A stretch of 64,000 nucleotides of DNA from Anaerolineales bacterium UBA2395 (GTDB taxonomy: Bacteria; Chloroflexota; Anaerolineae; Anaerolineales; Villigracilaceae). Both the position numbers and the translations under genes were made by a program. Where the stretch lies: NCBI GenBank assembly GCA_002343775.1, contig DDSH01000030.1, forward strand, positions 62,001-126,000, read 5' to 3'. The notes beneath the pieces were generated by a model, which saw nothing but the letters and a program-made list of their open reading frames with translations, was not told the DNA's origin and ran no database searches. Shown here in pieces: positions 15,782-25,066 of the stretch; position 1 is the stretch's first letter, and each line of letters begins with the position of its first letter.

Positions 15782-15808
15782 CATAATTTTTTCATAAGGA
15801 GAGAAGTC

Positions 15809-16357
15809 ATGAACGACAAAAGCACCTGGGAATTTGGAACCCGCCAAGTTGTGTACGGCGCAATCGGCGCAGCGCTTTATGGTGTGTTCTCCTGGGCAAC
15901 CAATATTTTCCCTCTGCCTGCGGCGGGTAATGTAACCTTCCGCCCGGCGGTGGCTGTGCTGATCTTCTTCGGCGCAGCGTATGGACCGTGGGTCGGTTTG
16001 CTTGCCGGTTTCATCGGCAATACGCTCGGTGACGCATTGAGCGGCTGGGGTTTCTATTGGAATTGGAGCCTCGGCAATGGTCTCATGGGCATGGTTGCCG
16101 GTCTCGCCATGGCTGCGATCAAGGACTTCAAGGCGCAGGCAGATATCATCAAGGCGGTCGGTTTTGGGCTGGCGGGTATTGTCGTCGGCATGTTGTTCGC
16201 ATCGCTAACGGAGATGTTCACAGGCGGCATCGATCTTAACACGGCGCTGGTTGGGTACTTCACGCCTGCCGTCATCGGCAACGCGGTTGTGACCATCATC
16301 CTTGTGCCGATCCTGATGATCGCCTTCGCCGCCGTCGCTTCGAGACGGGGTCGCTAA
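15809..16357 (+). CDS. ECF transporter S component
   Basis: 182 residues, about six hydrophobic helices, the size of S components. It binds the small-molecule substrate in the membrane. The pattern GAIGAALYGVFSWATN, NVTFRPAVAVLIFFGAAYGP and GFIGNTLGDALSGWG resembles the ECF_trnsprt / riboflavin-like S-component group (COG4720). The substrate cannot be read; a vitamin or its precursor is expected. AAGGAGAGAAGTC precedes the ATG. It is followed after 4 nt by the T component. Confidence 0.85.
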   Translation: MNDKSTWEFGTRQVVYGAIGAALYGVFSWATNIFPLPAAGNVTFRPAVAVLIFFGAAYGPWVGLLAGFIGNTLGDALSGWGFYWNWSLGNGLMGMVAGLAMAAIKDFKAQADIIKAVGFGLAGIVVGMLFASLTEMFTGGIDLNTALVGYFTPAVIGNAVVTIILVPILMIAFAAVASRRGR

Positions 16358-16361
16358 TTTT

Positions 16362-17222
16362 ATGTTGGTCACCTTTAAGTATCGTCCGCGTAATACATTC
16401 ATTCAACGCCTGGACCCGCGCACTCGTCTGATCTTCTTTCTGTGCGTTGTGCTTGCGTTGACGATCCCCGAAATCTGGGACTATCGCTTCATCCTTCCCT
16501 TGTTCTTTGTTTCGCTGACCCTGTTCCTGATATCCCATATCGAGTGGAAGGATGTAAGGCGTATTTTGCCCTTCATGTTCATCCTCGTATTTTTCATCGT
16601 GGGGTTGAACGGTCTGCTTTCGGGACGCGGCGGTCCTTCTTCGGTGACCAACATTCCTTCTCCTGTTGTCTTTGAGGTCTTGTGGGGGATTCCCATCACG
16701 GTCTCAAAGATGTGGTTCGCGCTGACCCAGATCACACGCATGTTCACAATGGCGCTTTTGGTGATCCCCATTCCATACACCATGGATCCAAACATCTATG
16801 GAACGGCGTTCAAGCGCATGGGCGCATCAGACAAGGTCTCGTTCACCATGGATCTGGCGTTCCGCTTTCTGCCGACCTTTGCGCGCGATTTCATGATCAC
16901 CATGGATGCGCAACGCGCGCGCGGTTATGAGATGGATAATCTCAAAGGCGGGTTGGTGGCTCGCATTCAAAGGCTTGCACCGCTGATCATCCCGGTGGTG
17001 ATGCAGTCCACGGTGACGGGTGAGGAGGTCATCGACGCGATGGACTTGCGCGCTTTCGGCACCAAACCACGCACATGGTTGAAGGATTTGAAATACGCCC
17101 CCCGCGACTTTTTCCTGCTTGGGCTGGGCGTCGCGATCTTTATCGGATGCTGTGTGTTCAAATGGGGATTCGGCGTTGGCGGCTATTTTGTGCCGGATTT
17201 CTTCACCAATTTGTTCATTTGA
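16362..17222 (+). CDS. ECF transporter T component (EcfT)
   Basis: 286 residues. N-terminal RNTFIQRLDPRTRLI and several transmembrane helices lead to the coupling-helix region. There the EcfT signature Ala-Arg-Gly motifs appear as AQRARGYEMDN and MDLRAFGTKPRTW, which contact the two ATPase domains. It links the fused ATPase to the S component. The start follows the S gene by 4 nt with no distinct ribosome site, so translation is probably coupled. A strong terminator follows. Confidence 0.92.
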   Translation: MLVTFKYRPRNTFIQRLDPRTRLIFFLCVVLALTIPEIWDYRFILPLFFVSLTLFLISHIEWKDVRRILPFMFILVFFIVGLNGLLSGRGGPSSVTNIPSPVVFEVLWGIPITVSKMWFALTQITRMFTMALLVIPIPYTMDPNIYGTAFKRMGASDKVSFTMDLAFRFLPTFARDFMITMDAQRARGYEMDNLKGGLVARIQRLAPLIIPVVMQSTVTGEEVIDAMDLRAFGTKPRTWLKDLKYAPRDFFLLGLGVAIFIGCCVFKWGFGVGGYFVPDFFTNLFI

Positions 17223-17232
17223 TGGTGAGCGA

Positions 17233-17263
17233 CAAAAAATCGCCGCTTATGCGGCGATTTTTT
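17233..17263. terminator. Bidirectional terminator between ecfT and DUF1684 gene
   Basis: AAAAAATCGCCGC, a 4-nt loop TTAT, then GCGGCGATTTTTT: a perfect stem with A and T runs on both sides, serving the convergent genes. Confidence 0.92.
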
Positions 17264-17265
17264 GT

Positions 17266-18087
17266 TTAATGTTTTTGGTAGGTTTCCCCGGCTGTCACCT
17301 TGAAATCGAGGTGATTTTGCTCAGGAGCAAAGACGCAGGTGGCAAAGTCGGTGAAGGCGCAGGGTGGGTTGTAGGCTTTGTTGAAATCGAGGAAGACCTT
17401 GCCGTTTGACTCTACGTCCGCGATCAGGTAGCGTCCGGTGGGGTAGGTTTCATCTTTGCTGGTGGGGTCCCAGAAGCGCAGGAAGAGCGTGCCGTCGTCT
17501 TCCTTGTTGATATCCACTTTGTGGGTGGTGCTGTTGAATTCGAAGGACAGGTAGCCTTCGACGGGGAATTCTGCTTTCTCGCCGGTCAGGTCGGGGAAGT
17601 ACGCCATTTTGGGGCGGTCATACGGGGTAAAGGTTGCGGCGAGGCGAAAACTCTCTTCGATGTCGTACCAGGTTCGGGCGGGGAAAGAACGGCGTTCTTC
17701 ACGTTTGTTATCCCAAATGCGGACGCCCATCCGATTCCCACGTTGGATGACCACCATCTGGATGTCTTCCAGTTTGATGTAGCTGGCGTTTTCGGAGATA
17801 TCCGGCTGGAGGATGGCGAAATCGGTCTGTGTGTCGTTGACCTTGACCCTTTCACCGGGGTTGACGCGCAGGGAAACGGATTTGCCGTTGTATTCGAAGG
17901 AGCCTATGATGGCTGCGATGCGGTCTGGTAATTGGATCTCACACTTGGGGTCGGAGCCGAACTGGTTTTTACCAAGTTTCAGCCAGGATAAGCCAGCCAG
18001 CGCCAGCCAGCCATTTTCCTTGCGGATGAGGTCGTCGCGTTCTTTGCGCCATTCCTGAATGGCTTGCCGGTAGGTTTTTTCCGTCAT
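17266..18087 (-). CDS. DUF1684 domain-containing protein
   Basis: 273 residues. The whole protein matches the DUF1684 layout: N-terminal EWRKERDDLIRKENGWLALAGL, the central GVRIWDNKREERRSF, the ATFTPYDRP segment and the strongly conserved C-terminal DFNKAYNPPCAFTDFATC with the final AGE. No signal peptide. Function of the family is unknown; its dense conservation suggests an enzyme. There is no Shine-Dalgarno sequence; TATAAT lies eight bases before the ATG, which predicts a nearly leaderless mRNA. Confidence 0.88.
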   Translation of the reverse strand: MTEKTYRQAIQEWRKERDDLIRKENGWLALAGLSWLKLGKNQFGSDPKCEIQLPDRIAAIIGSFEYNGKSVSLRVNPGERVKVNDTQTDFAILQPDISENASYIKLEDIQMVVIQRGNRMGVRIWDNKREERRSFPARTWYDIEESFRLAATFTPYDRPKMAYFPDLTGEKAEFPVEGYLSFEFNSTTHKVDINKEDDGTLFLRFWDPTSKDETYPTGRYLIADVESNGKVFLDFNKAYNPPCAFTDFATCVFAPEQNHLDFKVTAGETYQKH

Positions 18088-18095
18088 ATATCAAA

Positions 18096-18101
18096 ATTAT
18101 A
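18096..18101 (-). promoter_or_regulatory. -10 box close to the DUF1684 start
   Basis: TATAAT on the minus strand, eight bases upstream of the ATG at 18087, with no ribosome binding site between. The predicted leader is one or two bases. Confidence 0.5.
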
Positions 18102-18188
18102 CCAAAACGCTATACCAATCAGACCCCGGCTTTCATTTTTGATAAAATCACGCCTGCTGGAAAAAGCCAACAAAACGAGGAGAAAAAA

Positions 18189-18743
18189 ATGGGATTGAAA
18201 CCCGATCATTGGATCCGCAAGATGGCATTGGAGCAGGGCATGATCGAACCGTTTGTGGATAAACAGGTGCGCCAGGGGGTGATCTCGTACGGTGTGTCGT
18301 CGTATGGGTATGATGTGCGTGTGGCGAATGAGTTCAAGATCTTTACGAATGTGTTTTCGGCAACGGTGGACCCTAAGCATTTCGACACGAATTCGATGGT
18401 GGATTATGTGGGGGATGTATGTGTGGTGCCGCCGAATTCGTTCGCGCTGGCGCGGACCGTGGAGTATTTCCGTATCCCGCGCAAGGTGCTCACCGTGTGC
18501 TTGGGGAAGTCCACCTATGCGCGCTGTGGCATCATCGTCAATGTCACGCCGTTCGAGCCGGAGTGGGAGGGTTTTGTGACGTTGGAAATTTCCAACACCA
18601 CGCCGCTCCCGGCGAAGATCTACGCCAACGAAGGTCTGGCGCAGGTGCTGTTCTTTGAAGCGGATGATGAATGTGAGATTTCATACGCGGATAAAAAAGG
18701 GAAATACCAAAAGCAGCAGTCGATCGTGCTGCCCAAACTGTAG
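18189..18743 (+). CDS. dcd: dCTP deaminase
   Basis: 184 residues, normal length for Dcd. It deaminates dCTP to dUTP for thymidylate synthesis; the bifunctional form also hydrolyses dUTP, which cannot be excluded. Conserved stretches: GVISYGVSSYGYDVRV, the nucleotide-binding LGKSTYARCGIIVNVTPFEP, and WEGFVTLEISN with the catalytic Glu. AGGAGAAAAAA precedes the ATG. The GAF-HD-GYP gene follows in the same direction. Confidence 0.95.
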   Translation: MGLKPDHWIRKMALEQGMIEPFVDKQVRQGVISYGVSSYGYDVRVANEFKIFTNVFSATVDPKHFDTNSMVDYVGDVCVVPPNSFALARTVEYFRIPRKVLTVCLGKSTYARCGIIVNVTPFEPEWEGFVTLEISNTTPLPAKIYANEGLAQVLFFEADDECEISYADKKGKYQKQQSIVLPKL

Positions 18744-18811
18744 TTGAGATGAAACCCTGCCGCATCATTGGATGTGGAGGGCGGGGTTCCTTGGAAGGCA
18801 GGAGCATTTGC

Positions 18812-20092
18812 ATGTCCGAATCGCCGGTTGAAGAAAATATCCTCCAACAGATCGCCGCTGTTCAAAAGGATCTGACGCAGGTCATGATCCGGTTGGCGCG
18901 CATCGAGAACCCGCAGGTTTCTTCGATCAACCTTGATCTGACCCAGTTGATCCGGACTGTGGCGCGCCTGAAAGACAATGTCAACCAGCGTTTTCAAACG
19001 AATCACCGCCGGATGGAAGCGTTGATGGGGGTGGGGATCGCCATCAATTCCTCGCTGGGGTTGAAGCGTGTGCTCGAAGAAGTGATGGACTCGCTCATCA
19101 TCTTGATGAACGCGCATCGTGGATTCTTGATGCTTCGGGACGATTCCGGCGAATACAGCGTGCGCCTTGCGCGGGATGCCATGCATCACGACCTTGCCGG
19201 GGAGGCGTTTACATTCAGCAGGACGGTCGTCCGGCGGGTGGTGGAGAACGGCGAGGCGGTACTGACGACCAACGCGCAGATCGACCCGCGCTTCGAGGAA
19301 CAGGCAAGTATTGCGGCGTACCATTTGCTTTCCATCCTTTGTGCGCCGCTCAAGATCAAGGATGAGTTGATCGGCGTCATCTATGTGGATAACCCTGCTC
19401 AAGCGGGCATTTTCCATAACGATGATTTAAATCTGATCACGTCCTTTGCCAATCAGGCGGCGGTGGCGATTGATAATGCGCGGCTGATCGACCAGTTACA
19501 GGAGAGCAACCAGGATCTGGAAGAGGCGTATCAAGCCACATTGGAAGGCTGGGTGCGCGCGCTGGACTTACGCGACAAGGAAACAGAGGGACACACCATC
19601 CGTGTGACCGAAATTACCGAGCGGCTGGCGCGCTCGATGGGAGTCGAAGAGGCGGATCTTGTCCACATCAAACGTGGCGCGCTGCTGCATGACATCGGCA
19701 AGATGGGCATCCCTGACGGTGTGCTGCTCAAACCCGGCGCGCTGACGCCCGAGGAACGATCATTGATCGAGAAGCATCCGATGTATGCTTATGAGATGCT
19801 GAGCCCGATCAAATTTCTCAAGCCGGCGCTGGATATTCCTTATTGTCATCATGAAAAATGGGATGGAAGCGGTTACCCGCGCAGACTGAAAGGCGAGGAG
19901 ATTCCCCTGGCGGCGCGCATCTTTGCCGTCGCCGATGTTTGGGATGCGCTGGTGTCGAATCGCCCGTACCGAAAGGGACTCCTGCCAGCGGATGTGCGCA
20001 AGCAAATCCGTGAAGAGGCGGGCAGGCATTTCGACCCGCAGGTGGTAGATGCATTCTTTATGCTAGATGAAGGTTCGCGGTCAGGCGATTGA
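18812..20092 (+). CDS. GAF domain plus HD-GYP phosphodiesterase
   Basis: 426 residues. A helical N-terminus (about 1-70) precedes a GAF sensor domain (about 75-235). An HD-GYP domain follows, with HDIGKMGIPDGVLLKPG and HHEKWDGSGYPRRLKGEEIPLAARIFAVAD shown by key residues HD, HHE, GYP and ADVWDAL. HD-GYP enzymes hydrolyse cyclic-di-GMP at a metal centre; the full set of motifs suggests activity. The ATG at 18812 is chosen for AGGAG eight bases upstream; the longer frame from 18749 lacks such a site. It may oppose the diguanylate cyclase encoded at 37932-40139 (inference). Confidence 0.92.
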   Translation: MSESPVEENILQQIAAVQKDLTQVMIRLARIENPQVSSINLDLTQLIRTVARLKDNVNQRFQTNHRRMEALMGVGIAINSSLGLKRVLEEVMDSLIILMNAHRGFLMLRDDSGEYSVRLARDAMHHDLAGEAFTFSRTVVRRVVENGEAVLTTNAQIDPRFEEQASIAAYHLLSILCAPLKIKDELIGVIYVDNPAQAGIFHNDDLNLITSFANQAAVAIDNARLIDQLQESNQDLEEAYQATLEGWVRALDLRDKETEGHTIRVTEITERLARSMGVEEADLVHIKRGALLHDIGKMGIPDGVLLKPGALTPEERSLIEKHPMYAYEMLSPIKFLKPALDIPYCHHEKWDGSGYPRRLKGEEIPLAARIFAVADVWDALVSNRPYRKGLLPADVRKQIREEAGRHFDPQVVDAFFMLDEGSRSGD

Positions 20093-20105
20093 GCGGGAAA
20101 GAATC

Positions 20106-20142
20106 CAAGGTGACAGTCATCTCGCAGATGACCGTCACCTTG
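20106..20142. terminator. Hairpin between HD-GYP gene and dinG
   Basis: CAAGGTGACAGTCATCT and AGATGACCGTCACCTTG pair with one mismatch around a 3-nt loop CGC. There is no T-run, but the position between convergent genes fits a terminator. Confidence 0.6.
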
Positions 20143-20169
20143 ATTAATCGCAATTACTTTAAGTTCGCT

Positions 20170-22968
20170 TTATAACGTCCCCAGCCACTTGCCAGCCTCG
20201 CGGGCGAGATTCCCGGCGGGACCCTGCCTAGCTGTGCAGGGCGGCAGTGACTCGAGAAACATGCGTCCGTATTGCTTGGTCAGCACGCGGCGGTCTAAGA
20301 TGGCAACAATGCCCCGGTCTGACGCGGTGCGGATGAGGCGACCAAATCCCTGGCGGAATTTGAGGATGGCTTCCGGCAAATAATATTCGTTGAACGAGTC
20401 TTCGTACAGTTCCGAGCGCGCCGAGATGATCGGGTCAGATGGCACTTCGAAGGGCAGTTTGGTGATGACCACCACCGAGAGCGCTTCGCCGGGCACATCC
20501 ACACCTTCCCAGAAGGAACGCGTACCAAGCAAAACCGCCCGGTCTGTGGACTTGAACGATTCCAACAAGGCGTTGGGCGAAGCGCCTTCCCCTTGTTCGT
20601 AGACGAAAATATCCTCTCTTGCCAGCGGACCCGTGATGGTTTGTGCGGTCTTCTTGAGCGCAGCATATGAGGTAAACAGCACAAGCATCCGCCCGCCGGT
20701 GGCTTTGGCAGTGGCAATGATGGTTTTATCGAGCATTTGCTGATAGTTGAAGGCATTCGGCTCGGGCATGTCATTGGCGACATAGAGCAGCGTGCTGGAT
20801 TCGTAATCGAAGGGCGAGCCGAGCGCGAGCACATCCACTTCATTGGCATCGAGCGTGTTGCGGATGTAGGTGAATTCGCCGTGGGTGGTCATGGTGGCAG
20901 ATGCCAACACTACGCTGGCTTTTTCATACCAAAGATGTTTTTGGACGAGCGGTCCCACGCGCAAGGGGGCGGCATTGAGCGAAAGCCGCTCGCCACGCGG
21001 GTTGACTTCGATCCAGTAGATCAGCTCATTGGATGGGTTGTGCATCATGCCGGAGGCGGCGGTCTCGGCTTCTGTCATACGGCGGATAAGCGTGCCGAGG
21101 CTGCCCATCACGTCTTCTACGTTTTCGTGACCGTCGCTGTACAACTCGCCGAGTGCTTTGTAAATTTCATCCAGCGTCTTGAGCAGATTTTCCATCGTCT
21201 CGCTGACCTGCCCCCAGAGCATTTCGAGGTCGTCCCAGCCTTGCAGGGTGCGCGTGGCATTGACCACACGTAACTGCCACGAGTAATTATTCTGCTGCTG
21301 TCCCTCACGTTGGGCAGCAATGAACTGTCCCAGATAACTGAAGAATTCTTTGGAGAGTTGTTCGAGCCGGAAGGCTTGATCGGTGGCGCGCTTTGACTTT
21401 TGTTGCAAAAGCCCAAAGTCGGAGGGGCGAAGCGCATTATGAATATCCGTCAGCATCCTGCCGAGCAAACCCGCCGACGAGCCGCCCAATTCCTTCAACA
21501 TGCGGTCAAGGTCGTTTTGCGTCATGCGGAACGAGAGTGCGTTCGTCACCGCAGATTCCATATGGTGCGCTTCGTCTACGATGACGTAATCGTATTCGGG
21601 CAGAACTTTGCTGCCGGTGGAAACGTCTGAAAGCAAAAGCGCGTGATTGACGATGAGCACATGCGAGCTTTGTGCCGCCTGCCGCGCGCGATAGAACGGG
21701 CACGCGCCCCCCATCCTGCCGAGGCAGGTTTCGGTGGTGCAGTTATCGTCCTCCGCCGAAAGCCGCGACCAGATCTCGCGTTCGATGGGACCGGTCAGAT
21801 TCAGTTCATTGCGGTCACCGCTGGTATTTTCCAACTGCCAGACGATGATCTTCGCCAGCACACGCATCTCGTTGGCGTTCGACGGTCCGTGGGTGCGCAT
21901 GTAATCCAAACGACGCGGGCACAGATAGTTCACACGTCCCTTCAGCACGGCGGCGCGCACATCGAGATTCAACGCGGCTTGCAGATCGGGAATGTCTTTT
22001 TTGATGAGTTGATCTTGCAGGTTGATGGTGTTGGTGGAGACGACCACGCGCGTATTGTTCTGTACGGCGAACAGAGAAGCAGGAACGAGATACGCGTAGG
22101 ATTTTCCAACACCGGTTCCCGCCTCGACCATGAGATGGGTCCCCGTTGAGAGGGCATGGGTCACCGCCTTGAGCATTTCGACCTGTTCCACGCGGTGTTC
22201 GTAGGATTCAAAGTATTGCGAGAACGGTCCACCGTATTCGAGCACCGAGGCGGCATATTCCGGGTCGAGCGGAATGGGTTCTTCCGTACGCGTGATCGGC
22301 GGCGCATCCGCTTTGGAGGGGGAGTCCAGTTTCGGCTTGCGTGAAGCGCGTGAAGTCCGCTTGGGTTGGATGCCTTTCTTGACAAGTTCATGCAGAGCCT
22401 GTTCAAAGACCCAGCCCGAGTCCCAATCTACAACATTGCCGAGTTCCACGATCTCCTGCAGGGTTTCGAGCGGAAGTTCCGCGGCGATATCCAGCAGGCG
22501 CAGATAACTTGCCTGACACACGCGCGCATCGTCGAGGGCGCGATGAGTGGCTGGCAGCAGAATGCCAAGTTGTTTGCCAAGTGCGCCGAGGTTGTAGCGG
22601 CTGGCGGTGGGCATGAGCACGGCGGCGAGTTCGTAGGTATCGAGTGTTTGCTGGTATTCGAAGAGTCCCGCCTTGCGTAGAAAGCCGATATCGAATTTGA
22701 CGTTATGACCAAGGATGGGCGCATCACCGACGAAGGCGGTTAATTCGTGAGCGATATCGCGCAGGCGCGGCGCCTGGCGAACCATTGCATCGTCGATGCC
22801 GGTCAGACCGGTGATGAAGTCGGGGATGTGTTTGCCGGGATTGATGAGCGTGTTAAATTCACCCTCGATGCGCCGCCCGTTGAATTTGACAGCCGCGATC
22901 TCGATGATCGAATCGCGTTCTTCGTCCAAGCCTGTGGTTTCGATGTCTAATGAAACGATGATGGTCAT
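20170..22968 (-). CDS. dinG: DnaQ-like exonuclease fused to DinG-type helicase
   Basis: 932 residues. Residues 1-170 are a DEDD 3'-5' exonuclease (DIETTGLDEERDS, HNVKFDIGFL, HRALDDARV). A linker leads to an XPD/DinG superfamily-2 helicase with Walker A AGTGVGKS near residue 286, DEAH near 461 and the C-terminal arginine motif FRQGFGRLIRT. Four cysteines between them (NYLCPRR, DDNC, TETC, GACPFY) fit the iron-sulfur cluster of this family. The role is unwinding and trimming of damaged or structured DNA. No ribosome site; TACACT lies nine bases before the ATG. Confidence 0.92.
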   Translation of the reverse strand: MTIIVSLDIETTGLDEERDSIIEIAAVKFNGRRIEGEFNTLINPGKHIPDFITGLTGIDDAMVRQAPRLRDIAHELTAFVGDAPILGHNVKFDIGFLRKAGLFEYQQTLDTYELAAVLMPTASRYNLGALGKQLGILLPATHRALDDARVCQASYLRLLDIAAELPLETLQEIVELGNVVDWDSGWVFEQALHELVKKGIQPKRTSRASRKPKLDSPSKADAPPITRTEEPIPLDPEYAASVLEYGGPFSQYFESYEHRVEQVEMLKAVTHALSTGTHLMVEAGTGVGKSYAYLVPASLFAVQNNTRVVVSTNTINLQDQLIKKDIPDLQAALNLDVRAAVLKGRVNYLCPRRLDYMRTHGPSNANEMRVLAKIIVWQLENTSGDRNELNLTGPIEREIWSRLSAEDDNCTTETCLGRMGGACPFYRARQAAQSSHVLIVNHALLLSDVSTGSKVLPEYDYVIVDEAHHMESAVTNALSFRMTQNDLDRMLKELGGSSAGLLGRMLTDIHNALRPSDFGLLQQKSKRATDQAFRLEQLSKEFFSYLGQFIAAQREGQQQNNYSWQLRVVNATRTLQGWDDLEMLWGQVSETMENLLKTLDEIYKALGELYSDGHENVEDVMGSLGTLIRRMTEAETAASGMMHNPSNELIYWIEVNPRGERLSLNAAPLRVGPLVQKHLWYEKASVVLASATMTTHGEFTYIRNTLDANEVDVLALGSPFDYESSTLLYVANDMPEPNAFNYQQMLDKTIIATAKATGGRMLVLFTSYAALKKTAQTITGPLAREDIFVYEQGEGASPNALLESFKSTDRAVLLGTRSFWEGVDVPGEALSVVVITKLPFEVPSDPIISARSELYEDSFNEYYLPEAILKFRQGFGRLIRTASDRGIVAILDRRVLTKQYGRMFLESLPPCTARQGPAGNLAREAGKWLGTL

Positions 22969-23007
22969 ATTAGAACAAGTGTACCATAGAGGCGTAGGAA
23001 CGTAAAT

Positions 23008-24348
23008 TTATTGTACGTTGACTGTATTCTCGCGGGAGAGCGCAAGGTCTATGATAACAATGGCGAATAGCCACATGGACAGGCGGTAGATCATGGTCGA
23101 AAACAAGGCGTGACGGTTGATCGCCCACGTATCGCCGAGGATGGTGGGGATGAGGGCAACGCTGGCGGTGAGAAAAGCCCAGAGCCCCAGCCATGCCCAC
23201 GGGCGGCTGTCATCTGCTTTTTGAAGGGCAAGCAGCGTCAACCCGACCAGCAGGATTGCGCTCATCACAAAAGGCGTGGTGTTTTCCGGGTGAAGCGCAT
23301 TGCCGATCTGTATCAATGTTTCGCGGACTGTGCCCAATTCCGGTGCTTTGAAGTAGGTTTGCTCGATCTCTTCGAACGCCATCGGAAAGTCGTTGACGAT
23401 CTTTAACAGCGGATAGCCGGGATGTGTCAGCATGAAACGTGCCAGCGTCTCTTTGGCATGTTCCGGGAACCAGGCATGATACTCTGGCGTTCCCGGTTCG
23501 GGCATGCCCATCTCGCGCAAGGTTTCCACCCGCAAGGGACTGGGAAGCAGGTCATCTTTGTAGATGTTGGTGATCTGAACCAACGAGCGGATGCTCGCAC
23601 TGGATGTCGTAAAACCGAGGATGAAGATGCCAGCCAAAATCAGGAGCGTGATGCGCAATGCCCCAACCTTGCGATACCGGAGCGAGACCATACTCGCGGC
23701 GATCATGCCAAACGTGACCAACGAAGTGAACAGGTTGGTATCCTTGATGAACGTCCAAAGGAAAAAGACCACGACCCAAGCGGTGAGCCAAGCCGTGACA
23801 TTCGCCTTCGGGTCGCGGTGTAACGCGAAGACCATTTTGAGCAGAAGCGCCAGTTGCAGCGCGAACAGCGAAAATGTCAATGACTCAGACATGAGGATGC
23901 TGTCCCAATCTGCCATGTGCGGGGTAAAGGCAAAGGCGAGGATGAAGATCGCCGCGCCTAGTTTCATCAGAAAATTTTTGAGATGATCTGAAACGACCAG
24001 AGCCAGCACGCCCCATCCCAAAACTGAAAGCGCAGCTTGAAAGATCACAATGCCATCGAAGCCGGGTTGAAATCCGCGCCGGGTTGTCTCTATGGAACCA
24101 TTGATCGTGATCTGGTATCCCTCTGACGGCTCTAAAAACTTGTAGACGAGGTTGGTCGTCAGCAGACGCCGACCGGTGAATATCTCGCTTGAGAACAACG
24201 GCGTTTGCGAGGCTTCGACATACGACAGCGTATCATTGCCCGAGATGGACAATGCCGGGTGCCCATACGATCTGATGCGCAGGATGGATGCAACCAGAAT
24301 GATCGCAAGGATGAGGATGCGTTGAATGGTGGTTCGGTCAAACGACAT
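23008..24348 (-). CDS. Polytopic membrane protein of unknown function
   Basis: 446 residues with about nine or ten hydrophobic helices. The first is at residues 10-24; an extracytoplasmic loop (about 25-90) contains HPALSISGNDTLSYVEASQTPLFS. The acidic-aromatic loop after the first helix and the HMADWDSILMSESLTF segment resemble membrane glycosyltransferases of the PMT/GT-C type, but no defining motif is seen, so this is only a hint. It follows the NERD-like gene by 26 nt on the same strand and may belong to the plsX operon. Confidence 0.55.
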   Translation of the reverse strand: MSFDRTTIQRILILAIILVASILRIRSYGHPALSISGNDTLSYVEASQTPLFSSEIFTGRRLLTTNLVYKFLEPSEGYQITINGSIETTRRGFQPGFDGIVIFQAALSVLGWGVLALVVSDHLKNFLMKLGAAIFILAFAFTPHMADWDSILMSESLTFSLFALQLALLLKMVFALHRDPKANVTAWLTAWVVVFFLWTFIKDTNLFTSLVTFGMIAASMVSLRYRKVGALRITLLILAGIFILGFTTSSASIRSLVQITNIYKDDLLPSPLRVETLREMGMPEPGTPEYHAWFPEHAKETLARFMLTHPGYPLLKIVNDFPMAFEEIEQTYFKAPELGTVRETLIQIGNALHPENTTPFVMSAILLVGLTLLALQKADDSRPWAWLGLWAFLTASVALIPTILGDTWAINRHALFSTMIYRLSMWLFAIVIIDLALSRENTVNVQ

Positions 24349-24374
24349 GCTTCGCGTCTCGTGAAAAGCGCCTG

Positions 24375-25064
24375 CTATTCCAACGCCTGTTGAATGCTTT
24401 GGATCTGGTTGCTGGTCAATACGCGCGACTTGGACCCCTGCCGCAGGAATTCCTTGAGCGCTTTCAACTTCATCGCAGGGATGGGGGATTCGTTCGCTTC
24501 CAACTCGACCTGTTCATTGGTGAAGACCAAAATGGGCTTTACCTCGGGGATGGCGGTTTCGTCCATCTTCTTGGCGAAGAATTTTTTCATCGAGTTCGCT
24601 TCCGAAACCGCTTCAAGATCGGGGCGTCCCAATCCTTCCTGCCCGAAAATTCGCATATAACTCTGGAGAAAGCCCCCGCCCCTGATCCTCCAGCGATTCT
24701 TTTCAAAGGAAATCTTCCCACCCTGGTTATAAGGCAGGATCACCCAGACTCCTGATGGACCGACAAGCAGGTGAGAGACCGGGGATGAATAGTGATAGAT
24801 GCTGAATTCGCTGTGCAGACCTTTCAACCCCGCGTCCAGTTTTTCATCCGGGCGCGGAGAACGCCCCCAGCGCGAGCCCATATACATGCCCACCTGGGTC
24901 ATGATGAAGCCAACTGCCAGACACACCAGCGAGTATGTAAAAAGTTCAGGCTGGGTAATGGAAAGATACATGCCCACGCCGAGCACGAGTAGCGCGCCCA
25001 GGCTGGTCCAGTTGCCGATCTTGCCATTCCGTTCGATCAATTTTTCGTTTTTAATGATCTTCAT
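24375..25064 (-). CDS. Membrane-anchored NERD-like domain protein
   Basis: 229 residues. Two N-terminal transmembrane helices (about 18-36 and 41-62) are followed by a soluble domain whose start, LDAGLKGLHSEFSIYHYSS, then VSHLLVGPSGVWVILPY and GGKISFEKNRWR, resembles nuclease-related NERD domains. The usual NERD acidic/basic catalytic residues are not certain here. Start ATG lies 2 nt after the plsX stop codon, so translation is probably coupled to plsX. Function unknown. Confidence 0.55.
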   Translation of the reverse strand: MKIIKNEKLIERNGKIGNWTSLGALLVLGVGMYLSITQPELFTYSLVCLAVGFIMTQVGMYMGSRWGRSPRPDEKLDAGLKGLHSEFSIYHYSSPVSHLLVGPSGVWVILPYNQGGKISFEKNRWRIRGGGFLQSYMRIFGQEGLGRPDLEAVSEANSMKKFFAKKMDETAIPEVKPILVFTNEQVELEANESPIPAMKLKALKEFLRQGSKSRVLTSNQIQSIQQALE

Positions 25065-25066
25065 GT

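Noticed and set aside
15725..15808. Vitamin riboswitch before the ECF S component
   Set aside because: Two plain hairpins are seen; none of the TPP, FMN, cobalamin or folate cores was recognised, and the site is inside the operon.
24786..25066. Plus-strand frame opposite the NERD-like gene
   Set aside because: Composition and lack of motif mark it as a shadow of the minus-strand gene.
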